This document shows, in pieces, positions 33,097-42,695 of a stretch of 64,000 bases of DNA. The notes under the pieces are model-generated. The model saw only the letters and a program-made list of their open reading frames with translations. It was not told the origin of the DNA and did not search any database. How positions within the stretch are numbered: position 1 is the first letter of the stretch; every line of letters begins with the position of its first letter. Both the position numbers and the translations under genes were made by a program. The stretch is from Alphaproteobacteria bacterium (lineage in GTDB: Bacteria; Pseudomonadota; Alphaproteobacteria; Puniceispirillales; Puniceispirillaceae): assembly GCA_022425485.1 (NCBI GenBank), contig JAKMFL010000057.1:42262-106261 (forward strand), written 5' to 3'.

Positions 33097-35297
33097 GCAA
33101 AGCCAATGAGATGTCTTTTAATGATGCAGAACAGATGGGGCTATCTTTCGAGGAATGGCAGCTTATCCTGAAACGTCTGGAGCGCACCCCGAATTTATGT
33201 GAGCTTGGTATTTTCTCTGCCATGTGGTCTGAGCATTGCTCTTATAAATCTTCTAAAAAATGGCTGAAAACACTGCCTACCGAAGGCGAGCAGGTTATTC
33301 AAGGGCCGGGCGAAAATGCCGGCGTAGTTGATATTGGCGATGGGCTGGCTGCGGTCTTTAAAATCGAAAGCCATAATCACCCCTCTTTTATTGAGCCTTA
33401 TCAGGGGGCAGCAACAGGTGTTGGCGGTATTTTGCGCGATGTGTTTACCATGGGCGCGCGCCCAATAGCGCTTTTAAACGCCCTGCGCTTTGGCGATATC
33501 GAACATGAAAAAACCAAACATCTTCTATCAGGGGTCGTTGCGGGTATTGGCGGCTATGGCAATTGCATCGGCATTCCGACTGTGGGCGGTGAGGTAAATT
33601 TTCATAGCTCTTACAATGGCAATATCCTTGTTAATGCTATGGCGGTAGGGCTAGCCCATAGCGACCGGATTTTTTATTCGGCGGCAACAGGTTCTGGTAA
33701 CCCCGTTATTTATGTTGGCGCGAAAACTGGCCGCGATGGCATTCACGGCGCAACAATGGCCTCTGCCGAATTCTCTGATGAGACAGAATCCAAACGCCCC
33801 ACCGTGCAGGTAGGCGACCCCTTCACAGGCAAGCTATTAATGGAAGCCTGCCTTGAGCTGATGGCAGCAGATGCGGTGCTATCTATTCAGGATATGGGCG
33901 CGGCTGGGCTAACCTCCTCTTCGGTGGAAATGGCCTCAAAAGGCGGATTAGGCATGGAAATAGACCTTGACCTTGTGCCAGTGCGCGAAGAGGCTATGTC
34001 CGCTTATGAGATCATGCTTTCTGAAAGCCAAGAACGCATGCTGATGGTTATAAAGCCAGAACAGGCGGAGACAGCCCGCGCGATTTTTGAAAAATGGGAT
34101 CTGGATTTCATGCCGATAGGCAAGGTTACCGATACCGAGCGTCTGGTGCTTTTAAAAGATAATGAAATTGCCTGTGATATCCCGCTAGCCCCGCTGGTTG
34201 ATGATGCGCCGGAATATGACCGCCCCTATCGCCCAGAAGAGCTGCAACCTGTTCTAAGCACAGAACAATTAGAAAAGGATTTGCCCCTAGCAGAGGTGCT
34301 TCAGCGCCTGCTTGCAAGTGCCGATTTATGCTCTCGGCGCTGGATTTATGAGCAATATGACAGCGATGTAATGGCCGATACCATTACCGGGCCGGGCGGC
34401 GATGCCGCATTGGTGCGCATTCATAACACCGATAAAGGCCTTGCGGTCAGCACCGATTGCACGCCGCGCTATGTAGATGCAGATCCCTTTGAAGGGGGCA
34501 AGCAGGCGGTATGCGAAGCCTATCGCAATATCAGCGCAAGCGGAGCAAAACCCCTAGCGGTGACAAATAATCTGAACTTTGGCAATCCTGAAAAACAGGA
34601 CATTATGGCCCAGATTGTTGGGGCGGTGAACGGCATGGGTAATGCGTGTAGAACCCTTAACACGCCTGTGGTTTCCGGCAATGTCTCTCTTTACAATGAA
34701 ACCGATAGCATGGCGATACAGCCCTGCCCGGTAATCGGCATGATCGGCGTCATAGATGACTGGACAAAAGCTAAGGGATGCGGGCTGGCAAATGCTGGCA
34801 AGGCCCTGTTTGTGGTTGGCCAGAGCGATGATGTAAAAGATGGCTGGCTAGGCTGTTCGGTTTATGCCCGCGAAATAGCTGGCAGAGAGGGCGGCGCCCC
34901 GCCTTCGGTTGACCCTGCGCTAGAGGGGCGTAACGGCACCCTTATCCGTCAAGCTATCGAAAGCGAGCTGATAGAGGCTGCCCATGATATCAGCGATGGC
35001 GGGCTGGTTGTTGCGCTAGCAGAGATGGTAATGGCTGGCCAGTGCGGGGCGAAAATCACCTGTCCAGAAGGCGGCAGTTTGCATGGCTGGGCGTTTGGTG
35101 AAGATCAAGCCCGCTATATTGCGGTTGTATCAGACGTGCCTGCATTTACCGCCTTATGTGCGGCTAGCGAGGTTGAGGCTATACAAATCGGTGAAACAAT
35201 TTCAGAATGTGAATTGACACTGGCTGGCCTACCCCCCATATCAAAAGAAGATATGGTGGCATGGCACAGCAAAACCATTGATAATTTAATGGGCTGA
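33093..35297 (+). CDS. purL: Phosphoribosylformylglycinamidine synthase subunit PurL (small form)
   Basis: The ATP-dependent synthase subunit of FGAM synthetase. At 734 residues it is the small, Bacillus-type PurL that needs PurS and PurQ as separate partners. Visible features are [15 protein letters not shown], the ATP-site segment [18 protein letters not shown] [13 protein letters not shown], and the second-half repeat GGDAALVRI and [15 protein letters not shown] of the duplicated AIRS fold. It overlaps purQ by four bases and is followed by bolA after 53 bases. Confidence 0.97.
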   Translation: MSKANEMSFNDAEQMGLSFEEWQLILKRLERTPNLCELGIFSAMWSEHCSYKSSKKWLKTLPTEGEQVIQGPGENAGVVDIGDGLAAVFKIESHNHPSFIEPYQGAATGVGGILRDVFTMGARPIALLNALRFGDIEHEKTKHLLSGVVAGIGGYGNCIGIPTVGGEVNFHSSYNGNILVNAMAVGLAHSDRIFYSAATGSGNPVIYVGAKTGRDGIHGATMASAEFSDETESKRPTVQVGDPFTGKLLMEACLELMAADAVLSIQDMGAAGLTSSSVEMASKGGLGMEIDLDLVPVREEAMSAYEIMLSESQERMLMVIKPEQAETARAIFEKWDLDFMPIGKVTDTERLVLLKDNEIACDIPLAPLVDDAPEYDRPYRPEELQPVLSTEQLEKDLPLAEVLQRLLASADLCSRRWIYEQYDSDVMADTITGPGGDAALVRIHNTDKGLAVSTDCTPRYVDADPFEGGKQAVCEAYRNISASGAKPLAVTNNLNFGNPEKQDIMAQIVGAVNGMGNACRTLNTPVVSGNVSLYNETDSMAIQPCPVIGMIGVIDDWTKAKGCGLANAGKALFVVGQSDDVKDGWLGCSVYAREIAGREGGAPPSVDPALEGRNGTLIRQAIESELIEAAHDISDGGLVVALAEMVMAGQCGAKITCPEGGSLHGWAFGEDQARYIAVVSDVPAFTALCAASEVEAIQIGETISECELTLAGLPPISKEDMVAWHSKTIDNLMG

Positions 35298-35350
35298 GAC
35301 GCGCGCTATCGCCAATCAAAGACAGCTAATTAAAGCAAAAGAGGTGTGCG

Positions 35351-35581
35351 ATGCCGATGCAGGCTCACGAGATCGAAACGCTAATTAAAACAGCGTATCC
35401 AGATGCAGAAGTGACAATAGAAGATTTGCGCGGCGATGGCGATCATTACTCCTGTATGGTGGTTACACCTGCCTTTGCAGGTAAAACCCGCGTGCAGCAG
35501 CATCAAATGGTTTATAAGGCGCTGGGGGGGCGTATGGGGGGCGAGCTACATGCGCTGGCCTTACAAACCAAAACCCCTTAA
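35351..35581 (+). CDS. BolA family protein
   Basis: A 76-residue BolA-like protein with the class-defining region GDHYSCMVVTPAFAGKTRVQQHQMVYKAL and a C-terminal ELHALALQT. BolA proteins bind a 2Fe-2S cluster together with monothiol glutaredoxins of the CGFS type in iron and iron-sulfur homeostasis; such a glutaredoxin gene follows directly. GAGG precedes the ATG. The purL-bolA-grxD order is common in alphaproteobacteria, so the pairing is functional and probably cotranscribed. Confidence 0.93.
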   Translation: MPMQAHEIETLIKTAYPDAEVTIEDLRGDGDHYSCMVVTPAFAGKTRVQQHQMVYKALGGRMGGELHALALQTKTP

Positions 35582-35646
35582 AAGGCAAAACTTAAGAAAT
35601 ACAGCTAAAAGAATACAGCAGTTTGGTTCAAAAATGGAGGCATGAA

Positions 35647-36000
35647 ATGATGCTAGAGGACAAAATTAAAGAGCGGATTGGCCATAATATCGCCAGTGAT
35701 GATGTAGTATTATTTATGAAGGGCACGCCTGTATTTCCGCAATGCGGCTTTTCCGCAGCCGTGGTCGGCGTGCTTAGCCATCTGGGCATTAAATTCAGCG
35801 GCGTGAACGTGCTAGATGATGATGAAATCCGCGAAGGCATCAAGGCCTATTCTGACTGGCCAACCATCCCCCAGCTTTATGTAAAGGGCGAATTTATCGG
35901 CGGGTGCGATATTATCCGCGAGATGTATGAAACAGGCGAGCTAATGGAAATGCTGAACACGCATGGGATTGATGTAAATCCCCAACCTATGCAAGCCTAA
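35647..36000 (+). CDS. grxD: Grx4 family monothiol glutaredoxin
   Basis: A 117-residue glutaredoxin with the CGFS active site (33-36) in PVFPQCGFSAAVV, the WPTIPQLYV cis-proline strand and GGCDIIREM glutathione-binding segment. It carries or transfers 2Fe-2S clusters with its BolA partner and is not a disulfide reductase. GGAGG six bases before the ATG at 35647 settles the start against the longer frame from 35623. The gene is last in the pur-bolA-grxD run and is followed by a strong terminator. Confidence 0.95.
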   Translation: MMLEDKIKERIGHNIASDDVVLFMKGTPVFPQCGFSAAVVGVLSHLGIKFSGVNVLDDDEIREGIKAYSDWPTIPQLYVKGEFIGGCDIIREMYETGELMEMLNTHGIDVNPQPMQA

Positions 36001-36030
36001 ACAAATACCCCATCCGCTAAAATAAAGAAA

Positions 36031-36056
36031 AGCAGGCAAAATGGCCTGCTTTTTTT
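36031..36056. terminator. Bidirectional intrinsic terminator between grxD and the ABM gene
   Basis: AGCAGGC (36031-36037) pairs perfectly with GCCTGCT (36044-36050). T6 follows on the plus strand, and TTTTCTTTATTTT on the minus strand, so it can end both grxD and the convergent monooxygenase gene. Confidence 0.9.
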
Positions 36057-36081
36057 ATGGTTTTTACGCCCCCCCCTCGGT

Positions 36082-36414
36082 CTATAAATCCTCTAGACCG
36101 AAGCTGCGTTCATCTATCACTTTGGCGATGCGCAATTGAAACCATGTATAAAACTCTTGGCGGCCAATTTTCTGGGCGACCTTATGTTCAGCATGCGCCC
36201 CCCATGCAGCAATCGCGTCCCTATCCCGCCAGTACGAAACGGTGATGCCTAGCCCATTTTCCTCTCTTACCGCTTCCAGCCCTAGAAAGCCGGGCTGTTT
36301 TTGGGCAAGCTCTATCATCCGCTGAGAGGTTAGACCATATAGCTCCATCTCTGCATCACTGCGCTGGGTGGTGAAAATCACCGCATAATATTCCTCTGGC
36401 CAACCATTCGTCAT
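36082..36414 (-). CDS. Antibiotic biosynthesis monooxygenase (ABM) domain protein
   Basis: A 110-residue dimeric ferredoxin-like protein of the ABM superfamily. YYAVIFTTQRSD, QPGFLGLEAVREENGLGITVSYWRD and the DAIAAWGAHAEHKVAQKIGR helix match the group often annotated as heme-degrading or quinol monooxygenase-like. Many members have no proven catalytic role. It is monocistronic, between the shared terminator and rpsD. Confidence 0.9.
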   Translation of the reverse strand: MTNGWPEEYYAVIFTTQRSDAEMELYGLTSQRMIELAQKQPGFLGLEAVREENGLGITVSYWRDRDAIAAWGAHAEHKVAQKIGRQEFYTWFQLRIAKVIDERSFGLEDL

Positions 36415-36533
36415 AACATTCCTGTCCCTATTTTTAGTCTGCTACGCTCTTCTTCTCATAGCATAGTTAAGAAAAACCGCCAAAAGGATGAGCGCCCCCC
36501 TTCTTTGCTTTTCGCAACCCAACGCTAGAGGCA

Positions 36534-36567
36534 TAAAAAAAGCGCCTCTGGGCTGGCCAGAAGCGCT
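36534..36567 (-). terminator. Intrinsic terminator of rpsD
   Basis: An imperfect inverted repeat, AGCGC-TCTGG with CCAGA-AGCGCT (36541-36567), is followed on the minus strand by a run of seven T (complement of 36534-36540). It lies about 40 bases after the rpsD stop. Confidence 0.8.
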
Positions 36568-36605
36568 CTTGATAATGCGGTCGTTTCGCTAAAAAAAATC
36601 AGCTT

Positions 36606-37235
36606 CTAGCGTGAGTAATATTCGATAACCAGATTTGGTTCCATCTGTACCGGATAAGGCACTTCATCAAAAGTTGGAATACGCAAGAAAGTTGCGCTCA
36701 TCTTATCATGGTCAGCTTCGATATATTCTGGAACATCACGCTCAACAGAGCCGATACCCTCTATGATGGAAGGCATTTGCTTGGCCTTCTCGCGCAACTG
36801 GATAACATCCCCTGCATTCACAATCACAGAACCAATGTTACAGCGCTTGCCGTTCAGCAATACATGACCATGATTGACTATCTGGCGGGCTGCAAAAACA
36901 GTTGGCGCTAGCTTTGAGCGATACAAGAACGCGTCCAAACGGCTTTCCAGCAGACCGACCAGATTCTGGCCAGTGTCGCCGCGGCGGCGTGAGGCTTCGA
37001 TATAATATTTTTTAAACTGCTTTTCACCGATATTGCCGTAATAGCCTTTAAGCTTCTGCTTTGCCATCAGCTGGATACCGAAATCGGTAGGCTTTTTGCG
37101 ACGCTGGCCATGCTGGCCTGGCGCATAAGAACGGGCATTTACAGGTGATTTCTGACGACCCCAGAGGTTAACCCCTAGACGTCTGTCAATTTTATGCTTG
37201 GAGGAATGTCGCTTATGTTCGACTTTTGGTGCCAT
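36606..37235 (-). CDS. rpsD: 30S ribosomal protein S4
   Basis: Primary 16S rRNA-binding protein that nucleates the 30S body. 209 residues; begins [21 protein letters not shown] and has the S4 RNA-binding domain [33 protein letters not shown]. The N-terminal zinc-ligand cysteines of some S4 proteins are absent. As is usual in alphaproteobacteria it is not in the alpha operon but monocistronic, with its own strong promoter (TTGACA) and terminator. AAAGGAT precedes the ATG. Confidence 0.98.
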   Translation of the reverse strand: MAPKVEHKRHSSKHKIDRRLGVNLWGRQKSPVNARSYAPGQHGQRRKKPTDFGIQLMAKQKLKGYYGNIGEKQFKKYYIEASRRRGDTGQNLVGLLESRLDAFLYRSKLAPTVFAARQIVNHGHVLLNGKRCNIGSVIVNAGDVIQLREKAKQMPSIIEGIGSVERDVPEYIEADHDKMSATFLRIPTFDEVPYPVQMEPNLVIEYYSR

Positions 37236-37322
37236 GGTTTTTATCCTTTATTGTCCCGGTAGGGCAAAATTGCCGTGGCCAGCCAGCTTATCTGAAAGGT
37301 CAACGTTCCCAGGAATGGCGCG

Positions 37323-37350
37323 AGGATAGCGATTTATCTCAAATTGTCAA
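37323..37350 (-). promoter_or_regulatory. Vegetative promoter of rpsD
   Basis: On the minus strand a perfect TTGACA (complement of 37345-37350) is followed after 16 bases by TATCCT (complement of 37323-37328). The predicted start leaves a leader of about 80 bases before rpsD, room for S4 autoregulation. It lies directly behind the trmJ stop. Confidence 0.75.
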
Positions 37351-37360
37351 GGAATTCTGC

Positions 37361-38149
37361 CTATTTTTCAGAATCCCGCTCGAATAAAGTGACAATCCCG
37401 TGAAGGGTACGCAACTCCTGTTCTGTAGGGCGCGCACGGGCAAACAGGCTCCGTAAATTCCGCTTTACGGCTGGTGCCATCTCACGATTGGAAAAAAAAC
37501 CCTTTTCATCCAGCGTATCTTCTAGACGGCTAAGGAAAAAATCGCGTGCCTTAAGTTCAGCTGGCGCAGAAAGCCCCTCTATAGCATCCAGTTCTGTATT
37601 TTCGCTGAGGCCAAGACCCGCAACCCGCCATTCCCATGCCATCAAAAAGACCGCTTGTGCAAGGTTAAGAGAGCTGGCCCCTTTCTGGAGGGGCGCTTGG
37701 GCTACACAATCCGCCAGCACCAGCTCATCATTATCAAGTCCAGAACGCTCCGCACCGAATAATAGTGCTACCTTTGTGCCGAGGCGAATACCCTGCATCT
37801 GTTCTTCTAATATTTGCTTGGTTGCTAGGCGAGGCGTTAATACAGGCTTTTCCATATCCCGCGGGCGCGCCGAGGTTGCCACCATAAAGCGGATATCATG
37901 CAAAGCATCGCCCAGCGTATCATATACTTCTGCCCTATCTAGAATATCTGTGCCCACAGTAGCCATAGGACGCGCAGCTGGATTTGGCCAGCCATCGCGC
38001 GGGGCTATCAGGCGCAGATTAGCCAGCCCGCAATTTTTCATCGCCCGTGCTGCCGCGCCTATATTCTCCCCCATTTGTGGACGCGCCAATATGACGACAG
38101 GCGTATGCGCATCCAGAAATATCTGCTGTGATAAACCCGCCTCATCCAT
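37361..38149 (-). CDS. trmJ: TrmJ-like tRNA/rRNA methyltransferase (SPOUT, TrmH family)
   Basis: A 262-residue SPOUT methyltransferase. Motif 1 RPQMGENIGAAARAMKN, motif 2 LLFGAERSGLDNDEL and motif 3 SSLNLAQAVFLMAWEW form the knotted SAM site of the TrmH group 1, best matched by TrmJ, which makes 2'-O-methylation at tRNA position 32. The C-terminal helical extension is as long as in TrmJ. The start follows cimA by 33 bases on the same strand. An rRNA target is not excluded. Confidence 0.88.
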   Translation of the reverse strand: MDEAGLSQQIFLDAHTPVVILARPQMGENIGAAARAMKNCGLANLRLIAPRDGWPNPAARPMATVGTDILDRAEVYDTLGDALHDIRFMVATSARPRDMEKPVLTPRLATKQILEEQMQGIRLGTKVALLFGAERSGLDNDELVLADCVAQAPLQKGASSLNLAQAVFLMAWEWRVAGLGLSENTELDAIEGLSAPAELKARDFFLSRLEDTLDEKGFFSNREMAPAVKRNLRSLFARARPTEQELRTLHGIVTLFERDSEK

Positions 38150-38182
38150 TATTTCGGAACCTGAAGAAATAAGTAACGCACC

Positions 38183-39775
38183 CTAGCCACTATGGATAAG
38201 CTTCCAGCACATGCCATCTGACAGCGCATTGACAGACGCATCAATTATATTGGCAGACACACCGACTGTACGCCAGCGCAGGCCCGTGCTGTCTTGAAAC
38301 TCTATCAGCACACGGGTAACCGCTGCCGTACCGCTAGAGCGGTCACTAGCAGGCAGAATACGTACCTTGTAATCCACTAATTCAACATCAGCTAGCTGCG
38401 GATATACTTTTACCAAGGCCTTTCGCACAGCTGTATCTACCGCATTTACAGGCCCGTTCCCAACCGCTACCTCGTGATGGGTCTCCCCATTGACGATTAA
38501 AGAAGCCGTGGCTTCGGATTCTACCACCAACTCGCCTCTGGCATTAAAGCGGCGCTCATCCATTACGCGGAACCGGCCAATTTCAAAATATGACGCGACA
38601 CCGTCTAATCTGCGACGCGCTAATAGCTCAAAACTTGCCTCCGCACTGTCAAATGCCCAGCCATTAAATTCTTTGTCTTTAACCTCGGTAATCAGACCAT
38701 CAAGGCGGCTATCTTTCGGATCTACCTCTATACCCACTTCGGCAAATCGTGCCAGAATATTAGATTTCCCTGTTTGATCTGAAATAAGATAGCTTCTTTG
38801 ATTGCCGACTTTCTCTGGCGAAATATGCTCATAGGTGCGCGGGTCTTTCTGAGCAGCCGACGCATGCAACCCGCCCTTATGGGCAAAAGCAGCCGCGCCA
38901 ACATAAGGGGCATGGGGGTCTGGCAGACGGTTTAGCCGCTCATCAATGGCATGGGCAAGGCTGGTCAGCCGGGGTAATTTTTCTGCTGGAATATTTGTTG
39001 AAAACCCCATCTTTAACATTAAATTTGGGATAAGGGTAATAAGGTCTGCATTCCCGCACCGCTCGCCTAGACCATTTATAGTTCCCTGCACATGACGCGC
39101 CCCTGCCCGCACCGCAGCCAATGTATTCGCAACAGCCATGCCAGCATCATTATGGCAATGAATACCAAGGCGGCATTCAGGATAGGCAGCTTTTGTAGCG
39201 GCCGTAATCTCAAACACTTCTTCTGGCAGACAGCCGCCATTCGTATCACACAAAATCACCCAATCTGCGCCGCCTTCCAGTGCCGCACCAACACATTTTA
39301 GCGCATATTCCGCGTTTGCTTTATAGCCATCAAAATAATGCTCGCAATCAAACATAGATTCTTGCTTGCAGGCCTTTGCCGCTGCCACAGATTCTGAAAT
39401 CATGGCAAGGTTTTCCTCTAACGAGATATTCAAAGCTTTGGTAACATGGAAATCCCAGCTTTTGCCCACTAGACAGCTACTATCTGAATGAGCATTTAAT
39501 ATAGCGCTCAGCCCCGGATCATTTTCAGCAGACCGGCCCGAGCGACGGGTCATGCCAAAGGCTACCAGCTGGGCGGTACCTAAATCCTGTTTTTTACTAA
39601 AGAACTGGTCATCTGTAGGGTTCGCACCCGGCCAGCCGCCCTCAATATAATCAAGGCCAAAATCTGCTAGCGTCTGGGCAATAAACTGCTTGTCCGCGAC
39701 CGTGAAATCAATGCCGCGTGTCTGCCCGCCATCGCGCAAGGTTGTATCAAAAAGCCAAATTCTGTCGCCGGTCAT
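38183..39775 (-). CDS. cimA: Citramalate synthase
   Basis: A DRE-TIM acyltransferase of 530 residues. FDTTLRDGGQTRG (9-21) with catalytic Arg14 and Asp15, the metal-binding HCHND, and the C-terminal regulatory domain matched to the CimA/TIGR00977 type (SIVNGETHHEVAVGNGPVNAVD-like region). It condenses acetyl-CoA with pyruvate to citramalate, providing 2-oxobutanoate for isoleucine without threonine deaminase; 2-isopropylmalate synthase is the alternative but has other signatures. ATG at 39775 chosen over 39799 because homology begins there and GGAC precedes it. Confidence 0.88.
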   Translation of the reverse strand: MTGDRIWLFDTTLRDGGQTRGIDFTVADKQFIAQTLADFGLDYIEGGWPGANPTDDQFFSKKQDLGTAQLVAFGMTRRSGRSAENDPGLSAILNAHSDSSCLVGKSWDFHVTKALNISLEENLAMISESVAAAKACKQESMFDCEHYFDGYKANAEYALKCVGAALEGGADWVILCDTNGGCLPEEVFEITAATKAAYPECRLGIHCHNDAGMAVANTLAAVRAGARHVQGTINGLGERCGNADLITLIPNLMLKMGFSTNIPAEKLPRLTSLAHAIDERLNRLPDPHAPYVGAAAFAHKGGLHASAAQKDPRTYEHISPEKVGNQRSYLISDQTGKSNILARFAEVGIEVDPKDSRLDGLITEVKDKEFNGWAFDSAEASFELLARRRLDGVASYFEIGRFRVMDERRFNARGELVVESEATASLIVNGETHHEVAVGNGPVNAVDTAVRKALVKVYPQLADVELVDYKVRILPASDRSSGTAAVTRVLIEFQDSTGLRWRTVGVSANIIDASVNALSDGMCWKLIHSG

Positions 39776-39900
39776 GCTCACGTCCAAAAAGTTCAACACG
39801 CCAGATTTTGGTCATGCTGTAAATTCATCTGCTTTAACGCATCATCTCTTAGACTATTTAACACAAGCTTGCAAATGAAGCGGTATAGAAAACGTATCTA

Positions 39901-39930
39901 AATTGGCCAAAATGTTGAGCCAATTTTTTG
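39901..39930. terminator. Possible terminator after cysS
   Basis: AATTGGC (39901-39907) pairs with GCCAATT (39920-39926) just downstream of the cysS stop. T4 follows on the plus strand and only a weak TTTAGA on the minus strand, so efficiency for leftward cysS transcripts is uncertain. Confidence 0.4.
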
Positions 39931-39931
39931 T

Positions 39932-41290
39932 CTAGCTTTTTTCCCAGCTTGTCCCATCTGGGCTATCTAGCAGGCGAATACCCCTTGCCGCTAGCCTGTC
40001 ACGTATTTCATCTGCTTGCGCGAAATCACGCGCTGCTCGCGCTGCATTGCGGGCGGCAATCTGCGCTTCAATTTCTTTGCTCTCAAGGCTATCTTCATCC
40101 TCTGATCTAAACCAGTTTTTATCGTTCAGCAAATTCAGATGTTTGGCACAGGATACGAGTTGCAATGCCGCTTCGCGTGACCCTTTATTGGCTTCGCTTG
40201 CAAGAGCTTGCAATCTTGTCAGTGCAAGCGGCGTGTTTAAATCATCCGATAATGCCGCCATAAATTCAGCATCCAACTGTTCGGCCTCGCTAATAAGCTC
40301 CTTAGCGTTATTAAGCGCTGCTGCACGATATAGCTTGTCTAAAATAATTTGCGTGTTTTTGACTAATTGTTCGGAAAAATCAAAAGGCGCACGATAGTGA
40401 GAAGAAAGCAAGGCTAACCGAATAGCCTCACCGCGATGCGCAGATAATGCCTCAGCAACGGTGGTGAAATTGCCAAGCGATTTTGACATTTTTTCGCCAT
40501 CCACAGTCACATAGCCATTATGCAGCCAGTAACGTGCCATATGGGCGGTGTCATGCGCACAACGTGATTGGGCGATTTCGTTCTCATGATGGGGAAAAAT
40601 TAAATCAAGGCCGCCTGCGTGAATATCAAACTCTTTGCCCAAATATTCTGCTGCCATCGCCGAGCATTCAATATGCCAGCCCGGCCGGCCTGCCCCCCAT
40701 GGGCTGTCCCAGCTTGGCAACCCTTCTTCTGAAGGTTTCCATAAAACAAAATCAGCGGCATCGCGTTTATAAGGTGCCACTTCCACCCGCGCACCAGCTA
40801 TCATTTCATCCAATGAACGACCAGATAGTTTGCCATAATCCCCCATCTTTGCCACAGAAAACAACACATGCCCCTCTGCCGCATAGGCAAAGCCTTTATC
40901 GATAAGCTGACCTATCATCGCTATCATTTGGGCAATATGCCTTGTGGCACGTGGCTCTTTATCAGGCGCGTTCACCAGTAAGGCGTTGGTATCTTTGCGA
41001 AATTGGGCAATAGTTTCATCGCAGAGCGTGTTAATGGAAATCCCGCGCTCTGCTGCGCGTGCATTAATTTTATCATCTACATCGGTTATATTGCGCACAT
41101 AAGTGACCTTTGGATAGGTAGCCCGCAACATAGTTACCAGCACGTCAAACACAACAAGTGGACGTGCATTACCAATATGAATTTTATCGTAAACGGTTGG
41201 CCCACAAGCATAAACCCGCACATGGCTATCATCCAGCGCTTTAAAAACTTCTTTTTTGCGGGTTAATGTATTGTAGAGTTTAAGTTCCAT
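39932..41290 (-). CDS. cysS: Cysteinyl-tRNA synthetase
   Basis: Class I aminoacyl-tRNA synthetase of 452 residues. HIGN (HIGH variant) in YDKIHIGNARP and KMSKSLGN are present; the zinc-binding Cys in CGPTVYD, Cys in WHIECSAM and His residues in FPHHENE are all retained. The C-terminal anticodon-binding DALR region ends with EIRDRLAARGIRLLDSP. It is codirectional with gltX upstream (61-base gap). Confidence 0.97.
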   Translation of the reverse strand: MELKLYNTLTRKKEVFKALDDSHVRVYACGPTVYDKIHIGNARPLVVFDVLVTMLRATYPKVTYVRNITDVDDKINARAAERGISINTLCDETIAQFRKDTNALLVNAPDKEPRATRHIAQMIAMIGQLIDKGFAYAAEGHVLFSVAKMGDYGKLSGRSLDEMIAGARVEVAPYKRDAADFVLWKPSEEGLPSWDSPWGAGRPGWHIECSAMAAEYLGKEFDIHAGGLDLIFPHHENEIAQSRCAHDTAHMARYWLHNGYVTVDGEKMSKSLGNFTTVAEALSAHRGEAIRLALLSSHYRAPFDFSEQLVKNTQIILDKLYRAAALNNAKELISEAEQLDAEFMAALSDDLNTPLALTRLQALASEANKGSREAALQLVSCAKHLNLLNDKNWFRSEDEDSLESKEIEAQIAARNAARAARDFAQADEIRDRLAARGIRLLDSPDGTSWEKS

Positions 41291-41351
41291 TTCAGCTCAG
41301 CAGGTCATTTTTTTAAAGATAGATAAAAGACAAAAGACAGAAACGCTTCCT

Positions 41352-42695
41352 TTAAGCTATTTCCCCTTTTAGACGTTCGATGATGCGCGTATAGCCGATA
41401 TAGGGCAATAGGCCGCCCATATCTGGGCCTGAACGCATCCCTGTTATAGCCTGTCTGAGAGGCATAAACAGAGCCTTGCCTTTAGCCCCAGTATGCTCCG
41501 TAATCGCCTTAGTCCAACTTGACCAGCTTGTATTATCCAAGGTTGCATTAGGCAGCAGGCTAGCGGCCACGTCCATAAATTCTGCGTCATCAATAATCGG
41601 CGTGATAGGCTGATGACAGATATCCCACCATTTCCCCGCCTCTTGAATAGTGATGAGATTGCCTTTTACAACCTCCCAAAATGGGGCATCAATGGCGCTA
41701 TAGCCTGCATCAGAAAGGGCAATTGAAGCAGTTTCAAAATCCATATTCTGAACCAGCTTGGCATTTAGCTGGTTCAGTTCTGTTGTGGAAAATTTAGCGG
41801 TAGCACGCCCAAAGCTGGCAATATCAAAACCCGCAACAACATCCGCAAGCTTAGCTTGTGCCACTACAGGCTCAGATGTCCCAATACGCGCCAGCAAGCT
41901 TGCCAACGCCGCCGGCAATATACCCTCACCGCGCAGCTGCTCAATAGATAGGCTGCCAAGGCGTTTAGATAGCCCCTCCCCCTCAGAACCAGCTAATAAA
42001 GCCAGATGTCCCATTTGTGGCCGGCTTGCGCCTAGCGCCTCAAAAAGTTGTATCTGGGCAGCAGAATTGGTGACATGATCTTCACCACGCAAAATGGTCG
42101 TAATCTTGTGATCGATATCATCTACCACAGACGCAAGCGTATAAATAACCCGCCCATCTTCGCGGATAAGCACAGGATCAGACAGGCTAGACATATGGTA
42201 GCTAACTGGCCCGCGCACCAAATCGTCCCATGCAACCTCTTCATGCTCTAATAAAAAGCGGTAATGTGGCCGGCGTCCCTCTTCTTCAAACTTGGCAATC
42301 TCTGCCTCGCTAAGCCGCAATCCGGCTCTATCATAAACTGGCGGTCTGCCTGCCATCAGCTGCGCTTTTCGCTTCAGGCTAAGCTCTTCTTGTGTTTCAT
42401 AACAGGGGTAGGCTCGGCCAGAGACAATAAGCTGGGCAAGCGCATCATCATAACGCGATAGCCGCGCAGATTGCCTGTCCTCAGACGCCCACTCCATGCC
42501 AACCCATTGCAAATCAGCGCGAATAGCATCCTCAAACTCTGGGCGCGAACGTTCCGTGTCTGTGTCATCAATGCGCAGCATGAAGGTGCCATTTTGCTGG
42601 CGAGCATATAAATAATTCACCAACGCGGTGCGCAGGTTTCCAACATGCAGTTTGCCTGTTGGGCTAGGTGCAAAACGCACTTTTATGTTACTCAT
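41352..42695 (-). CDS. gltX: Glutamyl-tRNA synthetase (GltX family)
   Basis: Class I synthetase of 447 residues. HVGN in PSPTGKLHVGNLRTAL is the HIGH-like site and LSKRLGS the KMSKS-like site. Alphaproteobacteria frequently have two GltX copies with divided tRNA-Glu/tRNA-Gln charging; whether a second exists elsewhere cannot be seen. The start overlaps the 3' end of nadE by four bases, an uncommon pairing suggesting coupled expression. Confidence 0.95.
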   Translation of the reverse strand: MSNIKVRFAPSPTGKLHVGNLRTALVNYLYARQQNGTFMLRIDDTDTERSRPEFEDAIRADLQWVGMEWASEDRQSARLSRYDDALAQLIVSGRAYPCYETQEELSLKRKAQLMAGRPPVYDRAGLRLSEAEIAKFEEEGRRPHYRFLLEHEEVAWDDLVRGPVSYHMSSLSDPVLIREDGRVIYTLASVVDDIDHKITTILRGEDHVTNSAAQIQLFEALGASRPQMGHLALLAGSEGEGLSKRLGSLSIEQLRGEGILPAALASLLARIGTSEPVVAQAKLADVVAGFDIASFGRATAKFSTTELNQLNAKLVQNMDFETASIALSDAGYSAIDAPFWEVVKGNLITIQEAGKWWDICHQPITPIIDDAEFMDVAASLLPNATLDNTSWSSWTKAITEHTGAKGKALFMPLRQAITGMRSGPDMGGLLPYIGYTRIIERLKGEIA